A DNA stretch of 64,000 nucleotides from Methanoregula sp. (GCF_028712425.1 NZ_JAQTQD010000003.1:1-64000), one strand, 5' to 3'. Shown: positions 53,345 through 63,349, counted from the stretch's first letter. Notes: generated by a model not told the origin, from the letters alone. Numbers and translations: made by a program.

Positions 53345-53498
53345 ATGTGCAGGTACGGGTCTATTGGTAATTTAGAGAAGAGTATTATACTATAAATATG
53401 ATCGTGTCTGCCCGACAGATGGGGAATCGGGATTACCCTGCTGCACTTGCCGGGAATTATATGCAAAACACTATAGTTTTCCGCACCCCCGGACTGCT

Positions 53499-54584
53499 AT
53501 GAAGAAGTGCCCGGAGTGCGGGGCGAACATACCTTACCGTGATAATTACTGTTATGCCTGTGACCGCACGTTCGGGGATCCCGGACCAGAGAATGGAGAC
53601 ACTCCCTGCCTCGACCTCTCGAAGGAAGAGTGGAGAAAGCCGTGGGCGGCAGCAGCCCTCTCCGCAGCAGGGATCGGCCTCGGGCAGTTCTATAACGGGG
53701 AGACGGCCAAGGGGGCCCTCTTTCTCATCATCGTCCTCGGGGCACCGTTCGTGCTTCCCCTCTTTACCCCTTTCAACCCGGTCTTTGTCATGGCAGTGGT
53801 CTGGGCAGCAGCCGTGGCAGATGCCTGGCTCTCCGCGGGAAAGATCAACCAGCTGCAGAAAACATTTGAAAAAAAGAGTCCCCTTTTCTGGTCGGAAGTT
53901 GCCTGCCTGGTCCTCGCGTGCGGCATGCTTTTTTTAGTTGCCCTTGCGCCCAACACGGCAGCCCACGGCCTGATCCTCTCGGGTGCAGCAGTTGCGGACA
54001 CAAAGTACCCGGAATCTGCCACGCCACTCTACGACTCCGCCGTTGCGCTTGCCCCGGACGATATCGACATCCGGATGAGCAGGGCCCGGTTCCTGTATGC
54101 CACCGGGAGGGATACTGAGGCCAACGCCGAGCTGTCAGCCCTCATCACAACAATGCCTGATGAGAGTGCGCCGCTGGTGATGACCGGGAACATCCTGTAC
54201 GAGAACGGGGAGTACGAGGCATCGCTCCGGTATTTCGAGAAGGCGCTTGATCTCGACCGGGAGAGTGCGGCGATCTGGGTGAGGAAGGGAGACGCGAACC
54301 TCGCGATCGCGATTGCCGACATGCAGAAAATGCGCCGGCAGTACCGGACGCTCACCGCGGGCAGCCAGAAGGACACAACGGAGTACCCGGCAACGGAGAT
54401 GGATGCATTCAAATCCACGCAGTCGTACCGTGATGCGATGGAGGCCTACAACCAGGCTATCAAGCTCGATCCGCTCATGAGCGTTGAGATCTCTGCGCAT
54501 GTCCTGGCAGCAACGCAGTCGCTCGTTGAGATGTATGACGGGATCCTGGATGACATCGGGATGCCGGTGTCACCCCCCGCGTAA
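53499..54584 (+). CDS. Zinc-ribbon, membrane and TPR protein
   Basis: The 361-residue protein starts with a zinc ribbon (Cys4, Cys7, Cys18, Cys21), followed by a TM2-like segment with GIGLGQFYNGETAKG and two or three membrane helices (about 55-115), another helix at 130-152, and a C-terminal TPR region (about 155-345; NILYENGEYEASLRYFEKALDLDRES). This resembles proteins that gather partners at the cytoplasmic membrane. It diverges from the interrupted kinase gene (154-bp spacer) and converges with the second kinase gene, 20 bp away. Confidence 0.75.
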   Translation: MKKCPECGANIPYRDNYCYACDRTFGDPGPENGDTPCLDLSKEEWRKPWAAAALSAAGIGLGQFYNGETAKGALFLIIVLGAPFVLPLFTPFNPVFVMAVVWAAAVADAWLSAGKINQLQKTFEKKSPLFWSEVACLVLACGMLFLVALAPNTAAHGLILSGAAVADTKYPESATPLYDSAVALAPDDIDIRMSRARFLYATGRDTEANAELSALITTMPDESAPLVMTGNILYENGEYEASLRYFEKALDLDRESAAIWVRKGDANLAIAIADMQKMRRQYRTLTAGSQKDTTEYPATEMDAFKSTQSYRDAMEAYNQAIKLDPLMSVEISAHVLAATQSLVEMYDGILDDIGMPVSPPA

Positions 54585-54604
54585 GCTGGTGGGCCGGTCT
54601 GCCG

Positions 54605-57600
54605 TTATCCCTCTTCCTGCTCCTGGTCACGGTTCCGGTATGCACCTTTTGGTACTGTTATCTCGAACCGTGCGCCTTTCCCTTGCACGCCGGTCTCACG
54701 GATCTGGATGTTTGTCAGGGAGAGGATCTCCCGTGCAAGGAACATCCCCAGGCCGGTGTTTTTCCCAAAGCTGCGCTTGAAAATATGTTCTTTGTCCTCC
54801 GCATCAATACCCGCCCCGTTGTCCTCCCAGAGGATCACAAGGTCGTCTCCTGACTTTCGGGCGGTGACATGGATCTCCGTCACGTGTTCCCCGTGGTGGA
54901 TGGAATTGTCGATTAAGTTGAAGAAGACCTTCTCCAGCATCGGGTCGGCCATTATCTCGATATCCTGCACGCCCGTCTTCATGGTTACCGATGGCGGGAC
55001 ATGCGGGCGGGGCATGACGGAGTCGAGCGCGATCCACTGTGGGTCGTGGGTACCGAGGTTCTGGTAGACCCGGGTGAATTCTATCTGGGACTTGATTGCG
55101 CTTGTGGCATACCGTATCTTTTTAAGGTGCTCCTCTTCCTCCGGGGACGCACACCCCCTCTCTACCAGCTTGAGGTTCCCGAGAATGACCGTGATCTTGT
55201 TTAAGAGGTCGTGCCGGGTAATGCTGCCCAGCAGGTTGAGCTGCCGGTTCGCCCGCTTGAGGGCCTCTTCGGCCTTCTTCCTCCTCGTGGTGTCATAGGC
55301 AACACCCCGGAACCCGATCACGGTGCCTTCGATGCCGAGAACCCGGGACGGCCGGATCTCGAGGACCAGGTCGTGACCGTCCCGGTGGCGGGCAATGATC
55401 TCGAAGGGGAGCAGTGGCCCGGAGGACGTCGAGGCCATGGTGGCTAACGCGCGCTGAAAGATCGGCCAGAACTGTTTCAGGATGAGGGTTTTGAAGTTCT
55501 CTCCCACGAGCCCCTCCGGTTCGTGCCCCAGGATCTCCTTCACCATGGGGCTGATGTAGTGGATTTTTCCCGATATGTCGATCTCCCAGATCATACCGGG
55601 AGACGTCTCGACAAGGGAGCGGAACTTCTCCTCGCTCTCCATGAGCGCGTTCTCGACTTGTTTTCTCTGGGTGATGTCGCGGATGACCCCGACAACACCA
55701 ATGGGCTTTTTGTTCTCATCATGGGCAAGGGTGACGACGGTCTCGGTCCAGACCGTGGAACCATCCTTCCGGAAAAACTCCAGTTCCATGGTGCTGGAAG
55801 GAAGAACCGGGGCCGCCACCCTGATGCGTTCGATTCCCGTATCGCGCGAACGCGTCAGGACTTCCAGGGATGCTGGTGTCAGGGCATTGTGCAGGGACTC
55901 TGTTATCGCCTCGTCCGCGGTAAAGCCCCTCAGGGCCATCACCGAGGGGGAGATGTACGTAAGGTTCATATCCATGTCGGCTGTGAAGATCACGTCATGG
56001 ACATTCTCCGCAAGGAGCCGGTATTTTGCCTCGCTCTGCCAGACCGCTTCCTCGGCCTTCCGGGTATCTGTGATATCCTGGTTTGCCCCGTGGGTCCTGA
56101 CCGTCTTTCCGTCCGCGTCCTTATCGAGCCGGATCCTCACGACAATATGCCGGACTGCCCCGTCCCTCCTGATAATCCGGTGCTCGATCTCGGCGAAGTA
56201 CTTCGGATCGGTTGTTGTCAGTGCCCGCTGGACTTCTTCTCCTACCATGTGGCGGTCGTCCGGGTGAACGAACTCACGGGCATAGGTCTCTGAGGACATC
56301 CGGGTGCCCCCCTCCCGCTCCGCGGTCGTTCCGTACAGGGCATAGAACCGGTCGTTAAACGTAAAAAGGTCAGATGCAACATCGTATTCCCAGTTCACCA
56401 GGCGGGCAAGGTCCATTGCCTCTGCGAGCATCTGCTGGCTCCGGTGCAAGGCGTCCTCCGCCTTCTTGCGCTCGGTGATGTCTTCAACCGTGGAGAGAAT
56501 GTGGGATTTTCCCGCCATCACGATGGTGCGGGCAGAGAAGAGACAGGCCTTGACCTCACCGGATCTTCCCCGGCAGGTAACCAGCATTCCGGAGATATCC
56601 TGCCCGCTCCGGAAAAGCGGGATGAGCTTCTCCCGCTCACCTCTATCCGGAAAGAGTTGCAGTTGATCCGTCGTTTTACCGATTGCCTCTTCACGCGAGT
56701 AGCCGGTATCGCGGGCGAAGGCATCATTGACATCGATGATGATCCCATCCGTTGCCGAAACAAGGGTATGATCCACGGGGCTGTACTTGAAGACCGTGGC
56801 GAACTTGTTCTCCGATTCACGGATCTCTTCCTCGGCTTTCTTTCGTTCGGTCACATCACGGACGATACCAAGAATGAGGTATTCTCCCCGTATCAGGATA
56901 CGGTTGAGGCTGACCTCGGCGTGGAATGTGGTCTGATCGCTTTTTTTATGGATCCATTCAAAGAACTGTGGTGTCCCGGAAAGGGCCGCTTCAATCTTCT
57001 CCCTGGCTGTTGCACCGGACAACCGGCCGTCCGGCTGGCGTTCTGGTGAAAGATCGATGAGGGAAGCATTGACGATCTGTTCGCGGGTGCAACCGAACAG
57101 CGTTTCTGCGGCATGGTTGCAGTTGATGATGGAGCTGCGGCCTCCAATGATGATAGCGTTGGTTGCACTCTCAAACAGTGTCCTGTACTGCTCTTCGCTT
57201 TCGGCAACCTCCCGCCGGCTTTTGGAGATCTCATCATACTGCCCGCGAAGCTCCTCCTGTGCGGCGGCCAGCTGCTCGTACGCTGACCGGAGTTCATCCT
57301 GCGTCCTCCGCAGGCTCGTGATATCATGGGCGAGCAGCTGGACTCCCTCAAAGATGCCCTCTTTCTGGATCGGGACGCCATGGAATTCTAAAATGATCGA
57401 TCCCTGGCCCGGTGTGGGAAACGTGATCTCCAGCGGCCCGGTGGTCTTTAAGGCCTGGTTTTCCCGGAACGCAGCGCGGACCTTCTCCTGGTCCTCAGGC
57501 TTCAGCGGATTGAGCGGAAGAGGGATACCCAGCAGTTCTTTCTCGCTCTTTCCGGTCAGTCTCGTGAACGAGGGAGAGACGTATGTCAGGTTAAAGTCCT

Positions 57601-58432
57601 TGTCAACCAGGAGAACCATATCCGAGATCCGCTCCGCCATCCCGCGGAATTTTCCCTCGCTCTCGCGCAGGGCTTTTTCAGCCAGTTTGCGGTCGGTGAT
57701 ATCCACGGCCTGGGAGAAGAGAAGGTCCCGGTCGCCGATCCGTATCCGCTGCCCGGTGAACTCCAGCGTCCGGATCTCCCCGGATTTGGTCCGTATCCGG
57801 CTCTCGATATGCCGGACAATCCCCTCTTTTACCAGCACTTCGGCCATCCGTTCCCGGTCTGCATAGTCAACGAATATGCCAAGCTCCCGGTTTGTCTTCC
57901 CGATGAGTTCCTCCCTCGTGTATCCGGTTGTCTGGATGTAGGTATCGTTGACATCGATCAGGGCTCCGGTGTCCAGTTCCGAGATCGCTTCCAGGCTCGG
58001 GTTGGCCATGAACAATTTTAAGAACATCTCTTCCGACTGGAGCCGTCCAGCTTCAGACCTTTTCCGGCGCATGGTGCGGCGGATCCGGTGCGCCAGTTCC
58101 GCAAACTGCGTCTCAGGATCCCCACCCTTTTGCAGGTAGGAATCAGCACCGTTGTTGATCGCCTCGATGACGACCTCCTCCCGGCCCTTCCCGGTAAAAA
58201 GGAGGAACGGGATATCTTCGGTCTGTTGCCGGACCGCCTTCAAAAACGCGATCCCGTCCATATCCGGCATCAGGTAATCGGAGATGATGGTATCAAAGGA
58301 ACCGATATCCATGGCAAGGGCGTTCTGTGCTGATGTGACGCCAGTGACCCGGATGTCCCCGGCCCGTTCGAGAAAGAGCTGGACAAGCTCGATAAGGTCT
58401 GGTTCGTCGTCAACATAGAGAACTGAAATCAT
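54605..58432 (-). CDS. Hybrid sensor: N-terminal receiver, seven PAS domains, histidine kinase
   Basis: ATG at 58432 gives 1275 residues; longer starts are unlikely as MISVLYVDDEPDL begins the receiver. Domain order: REC (1-120; Asp in FDTIISDYLMPDMDG), PAS repeats beginning at MFLKLFMANPSLEAIS, KFRGMAERISDMVLLVD, YRTLFESATNAIIIGG, KFATVFKYSPVD, MLAEAMDLARLVNWEYD, YRLLAENVHDVIFTAD and KFRSLVETSPGMIWEID, then TRHDLLNKI (phospho-His), NLIDNSIHHG, DNGAGID and GLGMFLAREIL of the ATPase domain. A receiver at the N-terminus of a kinase is typical of methanogen sensors. Ligands unknown. Confidence 0.92.
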   Translation of the reverse strand: MISVLYVDDEPDLIELVQLFLERAGDIRVTGVTSAQNALAMDIGSFDTIISDYLMPDMDGIAFLKAVRQQTEDIPFLLFTGKGREEVVIEAINNGADSYLQKGGDPETQFAELAHRIRRTMRRKRSEAGRLQSEEMFLKLFMANPSLEAISELDTGALIDVNDTYIQTTGYTREELIGKTNRELGIFVDYADRERMAEVLVKEGIVRHIESRIRTKSGEIRTLEFTGQRIRIGDRDLLFSQAVDITDRKLAEKALRESEGKFRGMAERISDMVLLVDKDFNLTYVSPSFTRLTGKSEKELLGIPLPLNPLKPEDQEKVRAAFRENQALKTTGPLEITFPTPGQGSIILEFHGVPIQKEGIFEGVQLLAHDITSLRRTQDELRSAYEQLAAAQEELRGQYDEISKSRREVAESEEQYRTLFESATNAIIIGGRSSIINCNHAAETLFGCTREQIVNASLIDLSPERQPDGRLSGATAREKIEAALSGTPQFFEWIHKKSDQTTFHAEVSLNRILIRGEYLILGIVRDVTERKKAEEEIRESENKFATVFKYSPVDHTLVSATDGIIIDVNDAFARDTGYSREEAIGKTTDQLQLFPDRGEREKLIPLFRSGQDISGMLVTCRGRSGEVKACLFSARTIVMAGKSHILSTVEDITERKKAEDALHRSQQMLAEAMDLARLVNWEYDVASDLFTFNDRFYALYGTTAEREGGTRMSSETYAREFVHPDDRHMVGEEVQRALTTTDPKYFAEIEHRIIRRDGAVRHIVVRIRLDKDADGKTVRTHGANQDITDTRKAEEAVWQSEAKYRLLAENVHDVIFTADMDMNLTYISPSVMALRGFTADEAITESLHNALTPASLEVLTRSRDTGIERIRVAAPVLPSSTMELEFFRKDGSTVWTETVVTLAHDENKKPIGVVGVIRDITQRKQVENALMESEEKFRSLVETSPGMIWEIDISGKIHYISPMVKEILGHEPEGLVGENFKTLILKQFWPIFQRALATMASTSSGPLLPFEIIARHRDGHDLVLEIRPSRVLGIEGTVIGFRGVAYDTTRRKKAEEALKRANRQLNLLGSITRHDLLNKITVILGNLKLVERGCASPEEEEHLKKIRYATSAIKSQIEFTRVYQNLGTHDPQWIALDSVMPRPHVPPSVTMKTGVQDIEIMADPMLEKVFFNLIDNSIHHGEHVTEIHVTARKSGDDLVILWEDNGAGIDAEDKEHIFKRSFGKNTGLGMFLAREILSLTNIQIRETGVQGKGARFEITVPKGAYRNRDQEQEEG

Positions 58433-58550
58433 GAATAGTTCCGGAGATGTCGATGATGTAAAGAAGACTACGTAGATACAAAAAGATTCCGTGGCCGGCC
58501 CTTTTAAAATGCCGCGGGATTTGGGGGATCTGCCTGCCCGTATGACCGGT

Positions 58551-59774
58551 TTAGGCCTCAGGTTCAGGACGGCACAGGGGCCGGGCAAGGTGCCTTCGTG
58601 CCGTTGGCGGCACTTCATACCATCCGGTCTTCAGCGTGCGGGGGACCTGCTGGACCTCCGGCTCATCTGCCCGTGCCCCGCATTTTTTGCATTTCCAGCC
58701 TTTCCCCCTGCCATCGCTGGTCATCCGCTTGCTGCATGCCGTGCAGAGCGGGGGGCGGACAGAAGTTCCCGTCTCCAGCCCGATCACGTTGATCTTTTCC
58801 AGGTTGATGCTCCCTTTCTTGAAGCTCCCGCATGCAAGGATCTCGTCGCCGGGCCGGAGCTCCCGGATAACCTGCCGGAAATTCTTGGTGGGTTCATACG
58901 CCATGCACCGCACCCGGTGACCTTCGTCGCCCATCGTGAACGAGACATGCCCGCCAGTCCCGGTCTTCGGGCTATCCTCAACCGTGCCACGGACACGGTA
59001 CGAGAGGCCTTCCTGGAAGTCAGTGATGTCCGCATCCAGCAGGTGGGCGTCGGTGCCCTGGTTTGTCACCCAGATTTGCTCAAGGGCCGGTGGTTCTGAC
59101 CGGACCACCTGCCGGGCGGCCCTCACCCACTGCGGGCTCTCCCCCCGGATCCCGAAGAGGACCGGATCAGGCGTGTGCGGAACGCAGACAACGACATCAT
59201 TCACGGTATCGACCGTGTCCCAGGTATGTGGGAATGTCGCGGCCTCGGCCGCAAACAGGCTCTGCCGGTCGACAAAACGGGGCGTGCCGAACCGCTCTTC
59301 CTGCCGGTACACCAGGATCTCGGAGGTCCGGTCCGGGAGCTCGCTTGCCACGGCTGCCGTTGCCCCGATGAGCCCGCGCCGGTTTTTCCAGCCGCGGTAC
59401 CGTGCGCCGGTGGCCTCAAGGAGAGCGACTGCGTCTTCAAGAGTGCAGAAATCCGTCACGGCGTTCTGGTAGAAGGCCACATTGGGCTTGCATTCAGTGA
59501 CAACAAGACCGGGATTGGTGTTCTCGCAGGACTGGTCGGCAAGCTCTTCAACAAGATCGCAGGCAATCCAAAACGCAGTTTCGGGATCCCCTTTCACGTC
59601 AAGCATGACCGCGGCATTGCCCCGGGTCTTGAACGTGACATTCGGGTTGAGCCGGACGAGACGGGCCTCGCGTACCTGCATGTGTTCCCAAATCAGCCTG
59701 CGGGCGAGCACGGCCCCGAGGTATGTCGTGCACATCCCCTGCGGTGAGTCCGTGTCATCAATCCCGATCAGCAT
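58551..59774 (-). CDS. tiaS: tRNA(Ile2) 2-agmatinylcytidine synthetase TiaS
   Basis: TiaS attaches agmatine to C34 of tRNA-Ile2 (CAT anticodon) so it reads AUA; essential in archaea. The 407-residue protein starts LIGIDDTDSPQGMCTTYL, the family signature, with further MLDVKGDPETAFWIA and YRGWKNRRGLIGATAAV, an OB-fold (YRVRGTVEDSPKTGTGGHVSFTMG) and a C-terminal zinc ribbon (CTACSKRM, CKKCG). It is divergent from the HTH regulator with 43 bp between starts, sharing AT-rich ATTAATATAGG. Confidence 0.95.
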   Translation of the reverse strand: MLIGIDDTDSPQGMCTTYLGAVLARRLIWEHMQVREARLVRLNPNVTFKTRGNAAVMLDVKGDPETAFWIACDLVEELADQSCENTNPGLVVTECKPNVAFYQNAVTDFCTLEDAVALLEATGARYRGWKNRRGLIGATAAVASELPDRTSEILVYRQEERFGTPRFVDRQSLFAAEAATFPHTWDTVDTVNDVVVCVPHTPDPVLFGIRGESPQWVRAARQVVRSEPPALEQIWVTNQGTDAHLLDADITDFQEGLSYRVRGTVEDSPKTGTGGHVSFTMGDEGHRVRCMAYEPTKNFRQVIRELRPGDEILACGSFKKGSINLEKINVIGLETGTSVRPPLCTACSKRMTSDGRGKGWKCKKCGARADEPEVQQVPRTLKTGWYEVPPTARRHLARPLCRPEPEA

Positions 59775-59817
59775 GTCTCTATTAATATAGGGGAGCGCTC
59801 AATCCATTTGTATCCAC

Positions 59818-60747
59818 ATGTCCCAGGACCGCCAGCTCCAGCTGGTCACCAGCGTAATGATCACGGCAGGCTTCGATGTCTCGGAGCGGTTTACGCTCCG
59901 TCCAAGGAGTTTCGACCTTATTGCGCGCAACGACGGGACGCTGCTGGTCATCAAGGTGGTCTCCCACATCGATTCCGTGAGCGAGGAGGTGGCCTTTGAT
60001 CTCGATCTCATCTCCCGGCTCCTGGGCGGGATACCGCTCATTGTCGGTGAGCGTGCCCGCGATGCCGAGCTGGAACGGGGGGCGGTCTATGTGCGGTACG
60101 GGATTTACGCAATCAGCCCCGCAACGCTGTACGATTACTTCGTGGAGAAGATCCCGCCCCTTGTCTATGCATCGCCCGGGGGCCTGTATGTCAACATCAA
60201 CGGCGATGCGCTCAAAGACCTCCGCGAGAAGCGGAACATGTCGCTTGGCGACCTCGGCACCGTGCTCGGGGTTTCCCGGCGCACCATCAGCAAATACGAG
60301 AGCGGGATGGGAACTACCCTCGATATCGCGATCCGGATCGAGGAGTTCTTTGACACGGGCGTAGTCGAAGCAATCGACCTGGTCCGGCATGAACCGCCGC
60401 CCAAGGCAATGGAGTCGGAGAAGAAAGAGCCCGAAGATCACATCCAGAGCCCGATGGAGTTCCTGCAGCAGATAGGAATCTCGCTCCATACGCTGCACGG
60501 TGCGCCCTTCCAGGCGCTCCTCACCTTTGACAAGCACACGATCCTCACCGGCTATGGTCCGGCACAGAAGGTGGTCAAGCGGGCTGCCCTGATCGGCAAC
60601 CTCTCGCAGATTGCAAAGAAGCACGCGATGTGCGTCATCACCGACTCCGCAAAGGAGAAGAAGATCGGCCGGACGCTCGTGATCAGCGAAAAACGCCTCC
60701 ACCGGGTAGAGGACGGCTTCGAGCTCCTCGACCTGCTTGGCGAATGA
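59818..60747 (+). CDS. Archaeal HTH-type transcriptional regulator (MJ0568-like family)
   Basis: The 309-residue protein has an N-terminal domain (1-120; LLVIKVVSHIDSVSEEVAFDLDLISRLLGG) like the restriction-endonuclease-fold regulatory family, an Xre-type HTH at about 126-185 (LKDLREKRNMSLGDLGTVLGVSRRTISKYESG), and a C-terminal domain with KHTILTGYGPAQKVVKRAALIGN. It is a predicted conserved euryarchaeal regulator. Start at 59818 follows an AT-rich TATA-like box at 59784-59794; targets unknown. Confidence 0.88.
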   Translation: MSQDRQLQLVTSVMITAGFDVSERFTLRPRSFDLIARNDGTLLVIKVVSHIDSVSEEVAFDLDLISRLLGGIPLIVGERARDAELERGAVYVRYGIYAISPATLYDYFVEKIPPLVYASPGGLYVNINGDALKDLREKRNMSLGDLGTVLGVSRRTISKYESGMGTTLDIAIRIEEFFDTGVVEAIDLVRHEPPPKAMESEKKEPEDHIQSPMEFLQQIGISLHTLHGAPFQALLTFDKHTILTGYGPAQKVVKRAALIGNLSQIAKKHAMCVITDSAKEKKIGRTLVISEKRLHRVEDGFELLDLLGE

Positions 60748-60913
60748 GAGTTTGAGGGGGTGATATGTTCCCGGCGGATCAACCGCGTGAACGGTTGGTG
60801 ATATGGTGCGGTTGATATCACACAATCAGGTAAAAGCTGATAATGGAGAACAGCGATTAACCCACCAGAAGGCAACCTCTCCTGTAGAAGAAGACCGGGA
60901 AATGAGGGGATTA

Positions 60914-62182
60914 TCAGCAATCCTCACCAGATGAGTTTGTGCCCGGGAAAATCTCTTTCAGTCTCTTTTCTGCAATCGTGCAGTATTTCTGCGATACATC
61001 AATCCCGATGTATTTTCTGTTGAATCGTTTTGCAGCAACACAGGTTGTTCCTGTTCCGTTAAAGGGATCTAAAATGATATCCCCCTCATAACTGAACAGT
61101 TTCAATGCTCTCTCGACCAGTTCTTCCGGGAACATTGCCGGATGATCGTAGTGTACCATCTTCCTCTCCGGAGCAATAGACCACTTCGCAACAACCCATT
61201 TTTTGAATTCATCGGCAGTTATGTCGATATTTTTCGGATCCCCGTCTTTTTTCAGATCGCCTTTCGCGAATATCTCTAAAAATTCCCAGGTATATTTCAG
61301 GTAGGGACTGCCCGGGCTCTTCCAGCTTCCCCATGCAGTATATTTGCAGTTATAATTGTTCTTCTCCCAGAGGATTTCCCCTTTCCAGATCATTTTTTTC
61401 TCTATAAAATGGTTTGAAATAATGTGATGACTTGGGATATAATCCGAGAATAACGGCTGAATATTCACAATAATGCGGCCACCGTATTTCAGTACCCGGA
61501 TACACTCGTCAAAGATGGCAAACAGCGTATGGAAATAGTTCTCCCAGTTTACGCCGTCCTTTGAAGTATCATATCCCAACCCGAAGTTATACGGGGGCGA
61601 GGTAATTATCAGGTCAATGCAATTGTCCGGTAATCGTTGTAAGGCATGCCTGCTGTCATCACAGATGACAACATTCTCCAGTTTTTTTGGAGCCGTATTG
61701 TTTTTCTTCGGGAATTTGTTATCCTGCGCATAGTAATACTGACCCCGGCGGGTGACTTTTGATTGCCGGTCCTCGACTTTTCGCTCATCATTATATGCTG
61801 CGAAGACTCGCTTTCCCCCCTTGACCCCATAACTCCGTATTCGTGATATTTTTTCAACAAGTTCAAGAATGAGGGTTTTGTTAACTTTTTTATCGTCAGT
61901 TGTGCTTAACAGACCGTGAATGCAGGTTTTGAATGCTTCAAGGTCTATTGAGTGAAGGTAAAGAATGATCTTATCGTCTGTTATTTCGATCTGGAAATCA
62001 TTCTTTGAAAACTTCTTTTGAATTTTGTCAAGGATTTTCCTCTCTGATGCGGTGAGCGGGGCTTCGGGTTCCAGTATGAGTTTTTTGCAGGGAAATTCCG
62101 GAGATTTCTCTTTGGTTTTTTCCGGGTTTATCATTTTTGAGTCCGGCTTAAAGTGTGTTTCAACGATGATATTATCCGGCAT
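60914..62182 (-). CDS. Beta-class DNA methyltransferase (N4-cytosine or N6-adenine)
   Basis: The 422-residue protein has the permuted order of the beta class: catalytic motif TSPPYNFG (194-201) before the SAM motif DPFNGTGTT (372-380), with a variable middle. The SPPY type suggests N4-cytosine or N6-adenine methylation. The first 165 residues form an archaeal-type basic region without known domain. Codons are AT-rich compared with the chromosome, and a transposon protein gene and transposase remnant lie next to it, so it was likely acquired horizontally. No restriction enzyme gene is adjacent. Confidence 0.9.
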   Translation of the reverse strand: MPDNIIVETHFKPDSKMINPEKTKEKSPEFPCKKLILEPEAPLTASERKILDKIQKKFSKNDFQIEITDDKIILYLHSIDLEAFKTCIHGLLSTTDDKKVNKTLILELVEKISRIRSYGVKGGKRVFAAYNDERKVEDRQSKVTRRGQYYYAQDNKFPKKNNTAPKKLENVVICDDSRHALQRLPDNCIDLIITSPPYNFGLGYDTSKDGVNWENYFHTLFAIFDECIRVLKYGGRIIVNIQPLFSDYIPSHHIISNHFIEKKMIWKGEILWEKNNYNCKYTAWGSWKSPGSPYLKYTWEFLEIFAKGDLKKDGDPKNIDITADEFKKWVVAKWSIAPERKMVHYDHPAMFPEELVERALKLFSYEGDIILDPFNGTGTTCVAAKRFNRKYIGIDVSQKYCTIAEKRLKEIFPGTNSSGEDC

Positions 62183-62223
62183 TGTACGCCACCGCTTTGA
62201 TTTCTCCTGGAACCGGACATTGT

Positions 62224-62385
62224 CTACCCCTCAGCAATCTGCTCAACGGGTTCCAGAAAAACGATTTTCACCTTTTTACCAACCCAGTCAACAGGGACGT
62301 ATACCCTTCCGGAATTTCCTGATGGTTTGACGGTTTTTTCAATTATTTCATATCCGGAGACTTCTGCTTTCATTACATGGCTCAT
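62224..62385 (-). CDS. DUF2080 transposon-encoded protein
   Basis: ATG at 62385 to TAG at 62224 encodes 53 residues with the DUF2080 consensus: KAEVSGYEIIEKTVKPSGNSG followed by RVYVPVDWVGKKVKIVFLEP. These small proteins look like beta-rich DNA-binding (AbrB-like) proteins and occur with archaeal IS200/IS605-like or other transposons; this family is seen mainly in methanogens. Here no intact transposase remains on the same strand. It shares a promoter region with the transposase fragment, with a 12-bp palindrome upstream. Confidence 0.85.
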   Translation of the reverse strand: MSHVMKAEVSGYEIIEKTVKPSGNSGRVYVPVDWVGKKVKIVFLEPVEQIAEG

Positions 62386-62395
62386 AAGCGATGAA

Positions 62396-62407
62396 TTGTA
62401 ATTACAA
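62396..62407. promoter_or_regulatory. 12-bp palindrome and direct repeat upstream of DUF2080 gene
   Basis: TTGTAATTACAA is a perfect palindrome 10 bp upstream of the DUF2080 ATG. TGTAATTA also recurs 11 bp later (62408-62415), making a possible two-site operator. Confidence 0.35.
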
Positions 62408-62466
62408 TGTAATTATTTTGTCAGTTATTAATTGCTATAAATTTCTCAAAAATTACACCTCACGAC

Positions 62467-62822
62467 CACAATTCCGATTACACTCTGGCCGCACGATAAA
62501 CGAATACCACGGTTTGAGCGTAAGCGTCTATCATCCACACATCCGGCTGAAAGACATCACGACAAAACCGAACAACAACATCCTTGAGAGGTTAAACGGC
62601 ACGTTCCGAGAGAGGACAAAGGTAATGCGCAGCCTTGACAGCTCAATGGGTGCGCAGGAGTTCGCAACCGGCTTGCAGACCTGTTACAATTGCATCCGAT
62701 CCCATATGGGCATCAACGGATTAACACCGGCACAGATGGCAGGTATCCCCATCAACCTTACAGGAAACCGATGGGAGACGATGATTGGGTTGGCAAGTGG
62801 AAAATTAAAACTCATATATTAG
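62467..62822 (+). pseudogene. 3' fragment of a DDE transposase (IS6/IS240-like)
   Basis: The frame ending at 62822 reads VYHPHIRLKDITTKPNNN, then ILERLNGTFRERTKVMRS, YNCIRSHMGINGLTPAQMAGI, the C-terminus of integrase-fold transposases of the IS6/IS240 type; the E of ILERLNGT matches the last acid of the DDE triad. The N-terminal HTH and the two Asp are missing, and the upstream residues are not homologous. It is a decayed insertion sequence. No terminal inverted repeats are visible. Confidence 0.75.
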
Positions 62823-63049
62823 TCAATTTTTAATTCCGGCTAAAATTTGAACTTATTTTTTATCCTATATATACATTTGTGCCGCAAGAAGAATGAATAG
62901 AGAGAACTTAAACGGTAATTAGTACAGTTTTTCGCGCGGTCGAGGCAATTCTTGGTATTTTTCTGGTTTATTTAGCACAATAATCCGATTTAATCAAGAT
63001 TCAGGCAAATCAGATTCTTACATGTTTATAAACTTCATTTTCCAATTCT

Positions 63050-63343
63050 ATGCATACAAAAGGGTGTGCGTACTTAATGCCATTGTTCCATGGTCAGGAT
63101 TGCCCCAAACGAGTAATGGGATTTGCAATTGGTTTGATACTTCTAGTTAGCATCATTGCAACCATTACGTTTACGGTTATCGGGGTGTATTTTGGCATCG
63201 CAGTAATTGCACTTTCTACAGTTGTTTTGTGGTATATTTTAGATCAATGTGCCGATAAATTATTCACAGATCCAAAATATCGCATGTCAAAAGAAGAGAT
63301 GGAACGTTTTGGGAAAACAACAATTCCGCAAATTTCAAAATAG
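63050..63343 (+). CDS. Small membrane protein, unknown
   Basis: 97 residues with two adjacent hydrophobic helices (about 23-42 and 46-65), then a cytoplasmic tail with KYRMSKEEMERFGKT. ATG at 63077 is an alternative start. The DNA is AT-rich, unlike the chromosomal backbone, and it lies 6 bp before the next gene on the same strand. TATA-like CTATATATAC lies upstream near 62864-62873. No family is recognised; likely accessory. Confidence 0.5.
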   Translation: MHTKGCAYLMPLFHGQDCPKRVMGFAIGLILLVSIIATITFTVIGVYFGIAVIALSTVVLWYILDQCADKLFTDPKYRMSKEEMERFGKTTIPQISK

Positions 63344-63349
63344 AAAACG

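Noticed and set aside
60748-60913. Gene in the spacer between the HTH regulator and the DNA methyltransferase
   Set aside because: Only tiny frames, no codon bias; one AACCG/CGGTT hairpin near 60780 is not enough to call an element.
62391-62466. N-terminal part of the frame leading into the transposase remnant
   Set aside because: These residues are AT-rich and not transposase-like; the frame is open by chance before the homologous part.
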